Source: an uncultured Caldilineaceae bacterium
GTDB lineage: Bacteria; Chloroflexota; Anaerolineae; Caldilineales; Caldilineaceae
NCBI GenBank assembly: GCA_951812725.1
Contig: OX638330.1
Coordinates: 2,976,001 to 3,040,000 of the forward strand
Direction of reading: 5' to 3'
DNA length: 64,000 nt
A program made the position numbers and the translations under genes. The notes beneath the pieces were generated by a model. The model was not told where the DNA came from, searched no databases, and saw only the letters and a list, made by a program, of their open reading frames with translations. The stretch's first letter is position 1, and each line of letters starts with the position of its first letter. Shown piece by piece: positions 46,672 to 55,505 of this stretch.

Positions 46672-46970
46672 CTCTCGTGATTTGGAGATGTGCTGTAGTG
46701 GTAGGCCATCATCAGCTCGCTTAAGATGGGAGACGCGGTTTCCCTTGTTGGGATACATGTCTGTGCCCTCTAAGAGATTCACTGCGACGGATGTGAATTC
46801 TTGCGAGTTCCAGGATTGGGCAATAGTTGGCTACACGTCGAGTCCCTCAGTTTTGATTGGTCGTTTGCAAATGTCTCATACAGGAACAGATATCCCGTAC
46901 AGCTTCTTCATGTCACCTGTAACCCTGTGCTCCTGCGCAGGGTTTTCTACATAATCACGGGGAAACCGAG
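46672..46970. other. Gene-free interval of 299 bases
   Basis: I find no gene, convincing promoter, terminator or repeat between ABC system 3 and the broken dehydratase gene. Confidence 0.45.
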
Positions 46971-48137
46971 ATGAAAATTAAAGAGATCCGCGCGTTTGAG
47001 ATCAGGACCGACCCGAAGCCAAAGACGCAGCCGCGTACACCCAGCCGCGCGCAGACCATCCACATGAACCGGCCGATGGCGCGATACGACCGCTTCCCCA
47101 ACGGCGAGGGGCACGTTTCTTTCGCACCTTGGAAACGACCGGCCGTGCTGGTCACGGCTGAAGATGGGACGCAGGGATTTGGCATGTCGCTCTACGGCGC
47201 GCCGGTCACAGCCATCATCAACGAACATCTCGGCCCCAATCTTACCGGCGAAAACGTTATGGCCACTGAAAAGCTGTGGGACATGATGGTTCGGCTTTGC
47301 TCTGCTTTCAGTCCTACCGGAGTGACCAGCTATGCCATCAGCGCGCTCGACGTGGCCCTGTGGGATCTCAAAGGCAAGCTGCTGGGACGGCCGGTCTACG
47401 AGCTGTTGGGTGGGCCTCAGAAGGACAAGATATTCTGCTACGCATCGGGCTTCGATCAGGAATGGTATATGGAGCTTGGCTTTAAGGCGACAAAACTGTT
47501 CAGTCCCTGGGGTCCGGAGCACGGGTTGGAGGGCCTCAATAAACTGGAAGAGCTGGTGGCCAGCACGCGCGAAACCATCGGTGACAACGTGGAGCTGATG
47601 TTGGATGGTTGGACGGCATATGATCCCGAATACACTGTGCGTCTGGCCGAGCGGATGCGGCCCTACAACCTCAAATGGCTGGAGGACTATATCCAGCCGG
47701 AAGACCTCTTGGGTTACGAGTCGATCCGTCAGCGATTGCCCTGGCAGACTCTAGCAACCGGCGAACACTGGTAAAATCTGGCGCCCTTCGCCCACGCTGC
47801 AGGTAAGCGGCTGGTGGACATCTTTCAGCCGGATGTGCTCTGGTGCGGCGGCATCACTGCTGCGGCCAAAATATGCCACCTGGCGCAGGCCAATCATATT
47901 TCCGTTATCGCCCATGCCGGCATGAACTACCCCTTTGGCCAGCATCTTTCGATGGCCATGCCGGCGGTAACCTGGGGTGAACGATCGGAGAGCGTTTCCG
48001 CGCCCGGTGTACCTTTGGCGGAGATGGTCAAGCTGCCGGGAACGGCTGTGATCGAGGACGGGTATGTGCGCCCCAGCGACGCCCCGGGATTCGGTCTGGA
48101 AATTGACGACGCCTGGCTGGAGCAGACCATAGTCTGA
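46971..48137 (+). pseudogene. L-rhamnonate-dehydratase-like gene interrupted by one in-frame TAA
   Basis: A full enolase-superfamily frame of 388 codons with a single TAA at 47772-47774, after TLATGEHW and before NLAPFAHAAGKRLVDIFQPD. Both halves are in the same frame and fully conserved. Features of the rhamnonate dehydratase branch: MNRPMARYDRF, VMLDGW-like ELMLDGWTAYDPEYTVRLAERM, LKWLEDYIQPE, ATGEHW, QPDVLWCGGIT, VIAHAGMNYPFGQH. The lost codon probably encoded Tyr (one base away). The stop removes the last strands, including the catalytic His region, so the short 267-residue product should be inactive. Recent nonsense mutation, read error and stop read-through are all possible. Confidence 0.88.
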
Positions 48138-48230
48138 ACCGACACGAAGAATACCTCGCCCCAGTGCTAACAGACCATTGCGGGCGAAGAACCACCCACC
48201 TTTCCGTCTCACTGAACTGGAGAAGAGCCC

Positions 48231-49307
48231 ATGGAACTCGGCTATTTCCTGATGCCTGTCCACCCGCCAGAGAAGGATTTTACGCAGAGTCTTGAAGAGG
48301 ACCTGGAGTTGATCGTGCGGGCCGAGGCGCTTGGGTATACTGAGGCCTGGATTGGCCAGCATCACTCGGTCAAATGGGAGCCGATGCCCTCTAACGATGT
48401 TTTTATCGCCAATGCCATGGCCCGCACAAGCACGATTAAGTTCGGGACGGGGGTGACGATCGCTCCCTTTCACCACCCTGTAAACGTGGCGGTTCGGCTG
48501 TCAATGCTGGACCATCTCTCGCGGGGCCGGCTGATGTGCGGCTTCGGTCAGACCGGCATTCCGACGGACCTCAGCCTGTTTGATCTGCCGGCGGATCCCC
48601 GAACTCTGGGGCTGATGACGGTAGAGAGCATCAACATGGTGTTGAAGCTGTGGACGACAGACGCGCCCTTCGACTTCAAAGGTGACTACTGGCATATTCA
48701 TATCGATGAGACGCGTCCGGACATTGGAATGGGCCAGATCCTGCGGCCCTACCAGAAGCCGCATCCACCAGTGGCGATGGCGATACTGAAGGGGACTTCG
48801 ATGGCCGCGCGCATGGCGGGGCAGCGCGGATTCCTGCCAGTAAGCACGAATCTTGTTCCGATGTCGACATTGGCGCAGCACTGGGAAACCTTCTCAGCCG
48901 GCGCGGCAGAAGCCGGGCGGGACGCGCCCGATCGGAGTACATGGCGGGTAGCGCGCAACATCTTCGTAGGCGAGTCGACTGAGGAGGCGTTTGACTTTGC
49001 TCTTAACAGTGCCTTCGGACAGTCGTTCGATTACCTGATCAGATTGATCGGACCGGGTCGTCTCGACGGGTGGAAAGAGGACCCGGATATGCCGGACGAA
49101 GAGGTTACGGCGGAGTACGCGGTGCGGCGGTTAGCGATCGTCGGGGACCCGGAGGAGTGCACACGCCGTCTGCAAGAGATCTACGACTTGACAGGCGGTT
49201 TCGGGACGCTGCTCGCCATCGGTCATGACTGGGACGACAAGCCGCGCTGGCTGCGTTCGATGGAACTGTTGAAGAATGAGGTGATACCGGCCATCGGGGA
49301 CAGTTGA
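48231..49307 (+). CDS. LLM-class (luciferase-like) flavin-dependent oxidoreductase
   Basis: A protein of 358 residues with GGAG upstream. Bacterial-luciferase-like TIM barrel: LGYTEAWIGQHHSVKWEPMPSNDVFIANAMARTSTIKFGTGVTIAPFHHPVNVA, then the SRGRLMCGFGQTG segment, PHPPVAMAI, and VGDPEECTRRLQEIYDLTGGF at the end. It uses reduced flavin and oxygen to hydroxylate or cleave an organic substrate (alkanal, sulfonate or terpenoid in known relatives). A separate reductase would be needed and is not seen here. It follows the broken dehydratase after 93 bases. Confidence 0.9.
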   Translation: MELGYFLMPVHPPEKDFTQSLEEDLELIVRAEALGYTEAWIGQHHSVKWEPMPSNDVFIANAMARTSTIKFGTGVTIAPFHHPVNVAVRLSMLDHLSRGRLMCGFGQTGIPTDLSLFDLPADPRTLGLMTVESINMVLKLWTTDAPFDFKGDYWHIHIDETRPDIGMGQILRPYQKPHPPVAMAILKGTSMAARMAGQRGFLPVSTNLVPMSTLAQHWETFSAGAAEAGRDAPDRSTWRVARNIFVGESTEEAFDFALNSAFGQSFDYLIRLIGPGRLDGWKEDPDMPDEEVTAEYAVRRLAIVGDPEECTRRLQEIYDLTGGFGTLLAIGHDWDDKPRWLRSMELLKNEVIPAIGDS

Positions 49308-49710
49308 CAGGACTGTCGCTAAATGCTGTGTTGCGTCTTTGCGGAGGCGACTAGGCTGGCACTTCACTAGAGGCCTCGAGTCGACCTGCTATGCAGGGAG
49401 CAGGCAATATTACAGACTTGGAAAAGATGGCTCGGTCGTAATTCGGGCCTTCCTTTTCCCGGTTCCGAGGCATCCCGAAGATTCGAGTTGGGTCAGCTAC
49501 GGCCCTTCTTTGAGAAGAATCAGGCACAGAGATTTTTGACACTAGCGGTCTTCTGCGCTATACCATTCCCTGTCAACGTATGATCGCCGTACATCTTTCT
49601 TGTCCCCCCGGCAGGTTAATTCCAGTCTACAGTGTAATGAATGTCTCACCCTCAGTCACACACTTGTGTGATCCTATTCCATTCAATCCATTTTCCTAAA
49701 GGAGCAAGAA
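49308..49710. other. Gene-free interval upstream of ABC system 4
   Basis: There are 403 bases with no supportable gene. The last 60 bases carry the palindrome at 49656-49671. I see no convincing -35/-10 pair. Confidence 0.45.
49656..49671. promoter_or_regulatory. 16-bp palindrome, candidate operator of ABC system 4
   Basis: TCACACA-CT-TGTGTGA, two perfect 7-base arms around two bases, 39 bases before the start of the binding-protein gene. Position and symmetry suit a repressor site. The arms are the reverse order of a CRP site, so it is not a CRP box. The binding protein is unknown. Confidence 0.5.
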
Positions 49711-51123
49711 ATGACGGATCAGAAACTCAATCGCAAAGAAACAAACGGTTTGGCGGATGGCCGATTTAGCCGGAGGCAGTTTTTGCGCGCAACTGGCGGG
49801 CTCACGCTGGCCTCTGTGGTGGCGGCCTGCGCCGCTCCGGCCCCTGACAGCGGCGGGGACATGGAAGATGCGGCAGCAGCCAGCGCCGAAGCCCTGGGCG
49901 TCACCATGCTGATCCGCTCCGACATTCGCAGCGCGTACGCGGCGGATGATGCCGTAGAACGCTGGAACAGCGAATTCGAAGCGCAGGTAGCAATAGAAGA
50001 GCCGGCAGGCAGTCCGGATACGAAGATTCAGGCTGCCCAGGCTGCCGGCGATCTCATCTGGGACGCCTACGCCGTAGTTGTCTTTCCTTGGGACGCTCCC
50101 CGGTGGCACAGTCGGGGCCTGATTCAGTCCATGGACGAGTTTATCGAAGCATCGTCGATTCCAGGGTCAGACGAGGTCGTACCGGGGATCATTCCCTCGA
50201 TTTTCGAGGTTCACAAGATCGAAGGTAGTCAATTCGGAATCCCAGGCAATGTCGGTAGTGTGGCTTTGGGCTGGTTCTGGGAACCGATGGAGAAGGCCGG
50301 TTTTGACAGCCAGCCGATGACTTGGGACGCGGTTCGGGAAGCGGCCGAGAAGATCGCCGAGACCAGCCCGGAACTGACTCCTTTCGATGCAGCGTGCTTC
50401 CCTCTTTGCGATCTGTACGCCATGCTCTGGGGGGCAACGGAGACGCCGCTTACCGACGATGGTTTGATTGATATCTCAGGGGAGGCAAGCCTTGCCTCTC
50501 TGACGTGGATTCGCGAAATGGTTGAAGACGGCCTGATGGCACCGGCTACAGGCGAGAACTTCGGCAACTGGTTGAAGGGCGGGACGGCACTGCTGACCTC
50601 GTTCGATGTCCACGGCACAATGGCCCAGCAGACCTTCGGACAGGAAACGGCCACGACCGGAATCAACTTCTTCCGAGAGGATCCTGAAGTCGCTGGGACA
50701 AAAGCAGGCACCCCATTCTGGATCAACTCCACCGCTCTGCTGAACAAGGCTGCCAACCCGCAAGGCGCGGTCGACTTCACGCTGTGGTGGTTTGGGCCGG
50801 AGAACAAGGCCACTGGTAAGCAGATCACGGAAGTTGCTGCCAAGCCTTGCTACCAGTACACCTACGACGAGTTTGTCAAGGACGACCCGGTGCAGCAGTG
50901 GCAACTTGCCGGCATTGAGTTGGTGCGCAACTCGGTCTGGTTCCCGTCCAACCTGTTCTTTGGCCTCCAGAACAGCAATCTCGGCCCTGAGATGCAGCGG
51001 TTGCGGGACGCGACCCAAAGTGTCACGCCAGAGGAAGTCATTGAAGTCGCGATGGAAGGCATCCAGATCGACCTGGACGAATTGAAGGAGTCCGGTCGCT
51101 ACGATCGGATGATGATGGCCTAA
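49711..51123 (+). CDS. Sugar-binding protein of ABC system 4 (Tat-type lipoprotein)
   Basis: A protein of 470 residues with AAGGAG upstream. Twin-arginine motif FSRRQFLRATGG and lipobox SVVAAC. The family-1 binding-protein body has AAQAAGDLIWDAYAVVVFPWDAPRW, GSQFGIPGNVGSVALGWFWEPMEKAGF, and a C-terminal GRYDRMMMA. It heads the operon binding protein-permease-permease. The convergent Gfo/Idh/MocA gene after it may process the cargo. Confidence 0.92.
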   Translation: MTDQKLNRKETNGLADGRFSRRQFLRATGGLTLASVVAACAAPAPDSGGDMEDAAAASAEALGVTMLIRSDIRSAYAADDAVERWNSEFEAQVAIEEPAGSPDTKIQAAQAAGDLIWDAYAVVVFPWDAPRWHSRGLIQSMDEFIEASSIPGSDEVVPGIIPSIFEVHKIEGSQFGIPGNVGSVALGWFWEPMEKAGFDSQPMTWDAVREAAEKIAETSPELTPFDAACFPLCDLYAMLWGATETPLTDDGLIDISGEASLASLTWIREMVEDGLMAPATGENFGNWLKGGTALLTSFDVHGTMAQQTFGQETATTGINFFREDPEVAGTKAGTPFWINSTALLNKAANPQGAVDFTLWWFGPENKATGKQITEVAAKPCYQYTYDEFVKDDPVQQWQLAGIELVRNSVWFPSNLFFGLQNSNLGPEMQRLRDATQSVTPEEVIEVAMEGIQIDLDELKESGRYDRMMMA

Positions 51124-51133
51124 CAAGGGTCAG

Positions 51134-51181
51134 GGATCAATCAGCGGCAGTCGAGCAAGACGGCTCCTGCTGATTGATTCC
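51134..51181 (+). promoter_or_regulatory. Intercistronic stem-loop between binding protein and permease (system 4)
   Basis: A 12-bp stem with one bulged T (51134-51145 with 51169-51181) encloses a small inner hairpin (GAGC...GCTC). It starts ten bases after the binding-protein stop. No T-run follows directly. Same position and probable purpose as the stem-loops at 32948-32981 and 44640-44688. Confidence 0.65.
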
Positions 51182-51205
51182 TCATCCTTTTTCGAGGAGT
51201 CTTCG

Positions 51206-52156
51206 ATGACAGAACAATCCGAATCCGGGGGCGGCGGGCTGTTCGGCGCGATACGCAGCTATCGCCAGTCGCGCGACCGACTGGCTGCCGTCCGCAAAAG
51301 CAACCTGCTGGGATACCTGTTCATCGCGCCGGCAATGGCCCTGTATCTGACCTTTAACGTCTGGCCGATCTTCCGCGGTTTTGCGATGGCGTTTACCGAC
51401 TATCGCTTTGTCTACCCGGATACGCGCTGGGACTTCAACGGTTTCAGCAACTTCGTCAAGATGGTGGGAGATCGGCGAGCAATGGATGCCGCCGGAATCT
51501 CACTGAAATACCTGGTATTCGTCGCCCCTGCCATGATCCTTATCGCTTTGTTTCTGGCGGTGCTGATCTCGAAGGTGAAGAGAGGGGCTGCCTTTTACCG
51601 CTGGGTTGTCTATCTGCCTGCCGTGCTGCCGGTGGCGGTAATCTTCCTGATGTTCGGTGAGATGTACGGTTTTCAGTTTGGCTTTATCAATACTGTTCTG
51701 CGGGATTGGGGAATCGAGAATCCACCCAACTGGCTGGGGGACCGAGAATTGGCCTTACCCTCGATTGGGGCCGCTCATATTTGGATGATCTTCGGTTTTC
51801 CGACTCTCCTGTTTCTCATTGGAATCTACAATATCGGCAGCGAAATGTATGAAGCAGCATCGCTGGACGGCGCAAACGGTTGGCAACAGTTCCGCTTTCT
51901 GACGGCGCCGTTGCTGAAACCCACTTTCGCTCTAATCGTGGTCCTGAATCTTCCACTGTTTGGGGTCGTCGAGCCTATGTTGATTCTCAACAATGGTGGA
52001 CCGGCCAACTCCACACGCACGCTCGGCCTGTATCTTTATCAGCAAGCGTTCGAGGTGGGCGATCTGCGACTTGGGTATGCCGCGGCTATCAGTCTGGTTA
52101 TAGGCGTTATCAGTGCAGTAATTGCAGGGCTGATTTTCCGCTGGTCGCGACAGTAG
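51206..52156 (+). CDS. Carbohydrate ABC permease, MalF-like (system 4)
   Basis: A protein of 316 residues with GAGGAG upstream. About 40 hydrophilic N-terminal residues, then six membrane segments (NLLGYLFIAPAMALYLTFNV first). The EAA loop is SEMYEAASLDGANGWQQFRF, followed by LTAPLLKP; the GGPANSTRTLGLYLYQQAF loop is conserved. Confidence 0.93.
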   Translation: MTEQSESGGGGLFGAIRSYRQSRDRLAAVRKSNLLGYLFIAPAMALYLTFNVWPIFRGFAMAFTDYRFVYPDTRWDFNGFSNFVKMVGDRRAMDAAGISLKYLVFVAPAMILIALFLAVLISKVKRGAAFYRWVVYLPAVLPVAVIFLMFGEMYGFQFGFINTVLRDWGIENPPNWLGDRELALPSIGAAHIWMIFGFPTLLFLIGIYNIGSEMYEAASLDGANGWQQFRFLTAPLLKPTFALIVVLNLPLFGVVEPMLILNNGGPANSTRTLGLYLYQQAFEVGDLRLGYAAAISLVIGVISAVIAGLIFRWSRQ

Positions 52157-52238
52157 AGAGTAACCTTGAGCAAGCACGAATTTTTCACCAAGGTCAGCAT
52201 CAGCCTTAAGGCATGTCCCTAGCATAAAGGACGGACGA

Positions 52239-53180
52239 ATGGCGTCGGAAGCAGATACAAGCGGCATTGGTCGGCAAGCGGCAGAATTGACAGACAGCCC
52301 TATGTTTCGGCTGCGTGCCTGGTTACGGCAAACAGATTTCTTTTCCCACGTGCTCTTGGCCCTCGTCACTTTCATTGTGTTGTTGCCACTCCTGTGGATC
52401 ATCGCTACATCTTTCAAGGACCGGCTTGAATTCTCCACAAATTCAGCAGCATTGATTCCCAGTAGCTTTAGCCTGGTGAACTATCAGTACATGTTCGAGG
52501 CGATTCAACTGCTGCCCATTTATATGAGAAACAGTTTCATTCTCGCTGGGGGCGTGACGCTCATACAGGTGTTATGCTCGGCACTGGCCAGCTACGCATT
52601 CGCCCGAATGCGCTTCTGGGGCCGGGATCTTATTTTTATCGCAATTATTGTTTCGATGTTCGTGCCCCGGGCAGGCGGGTTGATGGCCCTCTATGAACTT
52701 ATGAGCTTCCTCAAGCTGCGCAACAGCCTATTCGGGCTGATATTGCTTTTCGCCGCCGGCTTGCCAGCCGCCATTTTCATAATGCGCCAAGCGTTTCTGT
52801 CGATTCCACAGGAGGTGGAAGAGTCCGCATTCATCGACGGGGCAAGTTGGTGGCATACCTTCTGGTTTATCGCTTTGCCATTGGCAAGCAGCGCGATGGT
52901 CATCATCGGCACGCTGGCTTTCGTCGGGGTCTGGAGCGACTATATCATTACCTACACGATGATCGACCGCGATGCGCAGCTGACTATTTCGGTTGGTATC
53001 AAGAAGGTGCTCGCAACCAGCTACGAGTCGGCGCTCTCGCCCCGCTTCCGCAATCAGTTCGCGGGAGAGGCGGCAGACGCGACGATGCTGCTCTTCAGCG
53101 CATTGCCGGTTATCATCATTTACGCATTGATGCAGAAGTGGTTTATGCGGGGGTTGACTGAAGGGGCTATCAAATTCTAG
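52239..53180 (+). CDS. Carbohydrate ABC permease, MalG-like (system 4)
   Basis: A protein of 313 residues with AAAGGA upstream. Six membrane segments; the EAA loop is QEVEESAFIDGASWWHTFW, followed by IALPLASS; C-terminus GLTEGAIKF. Partner of the preceding permease; no ATP-binding subunit follows. Confidence 0.93.
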   Translation: MASEADTSGIGRQAAELTDSPMFRLRAWLRQTDFFSHVLLALVTFIVLLPLLWIIATSFKDRLEFSTNSAALIPSSFSLVNYQYMFEAIQLLPIYMRNSFILAGGVTLIQVLCSALASYAFARMRFWGRDLIFIAIIVSMFVPRAGGLMALYELMSFLKLRNSLFGLILLFAAGLPAAIFIMRQAFLSIPQEVEESAFIDGASWWHTFWFIALPLASSAMVIIGTLAFVGVWSDYIITYTMIDRDAQLTISVGIKKVLATSYESALSPRFRNQFAGEAADATMLLFSALPVIIIYALMQKWFMRGLTEGAIKF

Positions 53181-53510
53181 TTGCCGGATTCCAATTCGGC
53201 ATCTGTTGCGCAGACGGCTGGTCTGTCTTTGTCGAGAAGCCCGACACCGGCGATTCCCTTGTCCTATAGACTTTGTTCGGGACAGCGAGACTGGGCGGCG
53301 GTAGAATTCTTTGGCCACTTGTACGCAATAGTTTCACGCAACACATTGGCGAATTCCTGAAGGTCAACCTCGTACAACGCCGAGACCGCGTTTCCCCTCG
53401 GAAATACAACGACCAGCCCAAGTTCGATGGGCTGGTCGAATCGATCAGTCGCTCCTGCCTGGAACAACAGTAGTTTGCAGATTCGGTGCCACAGGTGCGA
53501 GAAAGGTCCT
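53181..53510. other. Convergent gene-free interval with a hairpin
   Basis: There are 330 bases between two converging genes. A perfect 10-bp stem with a 9-base loop (53410-53419 with 53429-53438) could end transcripts from either side, although neither flank has a strong T-run. Nothing else is recognisable. Confidence 0.5.
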
Positions 53511-54776
53511 TTACACCAGCCCCAACTCTTCGTCGATCTCCAGTTGGTAAGCGTCGACCTTCTCTGAAAGCACTTCATCCATAGTCAGTGCGCGGCCCGC
53601 CACATTGGATTCCAACATGGCGTAGGTAAGCGCTACGGAACGCGCGCCCTGGGCCGCGTCGACCTCGATGCTGCCGCCGTCTTCGATGGCCAGACCCAGT
53701 TCGCCATACTCGGCGGCGAGCAGTTTGCGATCGGTCTCCTGGAATGGAAAGTCGTAGCCCCACAGGCGGTCGCCGCCGAAGAGCGCAGCGGTCATCGGCT
53801 CGAGGTGGAAGTCCGGCACCAGGTCGAGCAGGCTTTCGTCGCAGATCGATTCGCCGTCCTTGTGCAGTGTGATGAGCTGGCCGGAGCGGTCCGAGGGCAA
53901 TTCGAGCGAACCTTCGGAACCATGAATCTGGCGCGTCCAGACGCCTTGGCCATGGCCGGCGTGATCCTCGATGTATTGGCCGACTGCACCGTTTTCGAAG
54001 AGCAGCGTGGCATAGGATGCGTCTTCAGCGGTGGCCTCAAACTGGGCAGGCATCTCCTTCTGCCACCTGCCGTATACGCCGGCAGGGTTGCTTGTGGAAC
54101 TACCTAACGGGCCGGCGGCAGGATTGTACCGGATCGGTTCGTGCAGTCGCGATTGGGCGTAGACGGTACGAACCGGGCCGAGGTAAAACTCAAGAATGTC
54201 AGAGAAATGGACTCCGACATCCAACAGGACGCCGCTCTGGTTTTTCTGGTGGCGCCAGACGGTGATAGTCATACGGCTGCCGCCGCCGATCGTGTTTTGA
54301 ATCATCAGCCGGGGCGAGCCGATAACACCTGCATCCAGCAGCGCTTTGCCTAACCGATTCATGGGATCGCGGCGGTAGTTTTCGGCCACACTGACTATGC
54401 TGCCGCTGCGCTCAGCCGCCTGTTGGATGCGATTGCTGGCGCGTACAGTGAGGCCGACCGGTTTTTCGATCATGGCATGCCAGCCGCGCGCAATTGCTTC
54501 CTCGGCCACGGTGTGATGGAAACGGGGCGTGGTCTTAATATCCACTGCCACGACGCCGAGTGCTTCCAGCTCCTCCAGGCTTTCAACGACCTGCGGGCGG
54601 GTGCCCAAGCGTTCCTCGGCGTCGTCTGCCAATGATTCGGCGTTGGCACGGACAGGGTCACAGGCGCCAACCAGCTCAAAGGGTGACAGGCCTGCGTTGT
54701 GAAGTTCTGCCAGCCCGTACAGGTGACGGTGGCCCATTCCACCACAACCGACGATTGCAAGAGGGATCTTATCCAT
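53511..54776 (-). CDS. Gfo/Idh/MocA family oxidoreductase
   Basis: A protein of 421 residues from ATG 54776 (a GTG one codon earlier is equally open), behind AAGGAA. Rossmann motif IPLAIVGCGGMGHRHLYGLA (GxGxxG intact). The MIEKPVGLT motif carries the conserved lysine. SVAENYRRDPMNRLG follows, and LLDVGVHFSDILEFYLGP holds the active-site Asp/His pair. At 421 residues it is somewhat longer than the one at 3354. Convergent with ABC system 4, so possibly the first oxidation step for its sugar. Confidence 0.92.
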   Translation of the reverse strand: MDKIPLAIVGCGGMGHRHLYGLAELHNAGLSPFELVGACDPVRANAESLADDAEERLGTRPQVVESLEELEALGVVAVDIKTTPRFHHTVAEEAIARGWHAMIEKPVGLTVRASNRIQQAAERSGSIVSVAENYRRDPMNRLGKALLDAGVIGSPRLMIQNTIGGGSRMTITVWRHQKNQSGVLLDVGVHFSDILEFYLGPVRTVYAQSRLHEPIRYNPAAGPLGSSTSNPAGVYGRWQKEMPAQFEATAEDASYATLLFENGAVGQYIEDHAGHGQGVWTRQIHGSEGSLELPSDRSGQLITLHKDGESICDESLLDLVPDFHLEPMTAALFGGDRLWGYDFPFQETDRKLLAAEYGELGLAIEDGGSIEVDAAQGARSVALTYAMLESNVAGRALTMDEVLSEKVDAYQLEIDEELGLV

Positions 54777-54859
54777 CACATTTCCTTTTTTGGCTTTAAT
54801 GGCTTACTTTGCGGACATGAATGTCAATGCCGGAGCGCTTGATGATCGATTGAAGGCAG

Positions 54860-55264
54860 CTATTCCTCCTTAAGCAGTTGTACGCTGGACGCGAAAAACA
54901 GTAGCGGCAGCGCAAGGTCAATAAGTGTCCACAGCCAACCTTGAGAGTTTGTCGGATCGACGAACTGAAAGCCAATCCAATTCCACAGTAGGCCAAAGAA
55001 CAGAGCAACACCCACATAAAGGACTCCATTGGCCTCCAGGTACTCCCTGGTAACGCTGACATCCGAAGTGGCATCGACTGCGCGTTTGCGCTGGTAAGCG
55101 TAGTAAACGACGATGATCATGCCCAGCACGAGTAGCGGATCCAAGATACGATAGATAGTTTCGGCAACGCCGTCGCCAGTTGGATCGTAAAACTGTGAAC
55201 TGATGAATTGCACGTAGAGCACTACAGCCAGAACCCGCAAAAAGATTGAAAACAGTGATTTCAA
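54860..55264 (-). CDS. Small hypothetical membrane protein
   Basis: A protein of 134 residues. The start is TTG 55264, supported by AGGAGG seven bases upstream. Four hydrophobic stretches (about residues 5-22, 38-55, 82-100 and 112-128) suggest four membrane helices with a short basic cytoplasmic loop (YQRKRAVD). I do not recognise a family. It is on the same strand as the GT39-like genes, but a 241-base gap separates them. Confidence 0.7.
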   Translation of the reverse strand: MKSLFSIFLRVLAVVLYVQFISSQFYDPTGDGVAETIYRILDPLLVLGMIIVVYYAYQRKRAVDATSDVSVTREYLEANGVLYVGVALFFGLLWNWIGFQFVDPTNSQGWLWTLIDLALPLLFFASSVQLLKEE

Positions 55265-55505
55265 TTTGGTTCCTCCTTTGGAACTAAAGCGGCATGCAGA
55301 TTAACTGATAACTCTGATATGCACAATGTCTTCGCTTAGAAAGGGGGAACTGGAATCTCCTCGTAACAGGGCAGGCGACGGCTTCGCGGTTGGCAGGTGG
55401 CTCACCGCTATTTTCCTAAATATACCCCAACTTTCTTGAGTTGAAAACACGTTCCTGGAGCAGGACGGGATGAACCCGACTGCGCGAAATGAAGTTGGTT
55501 TTTCT

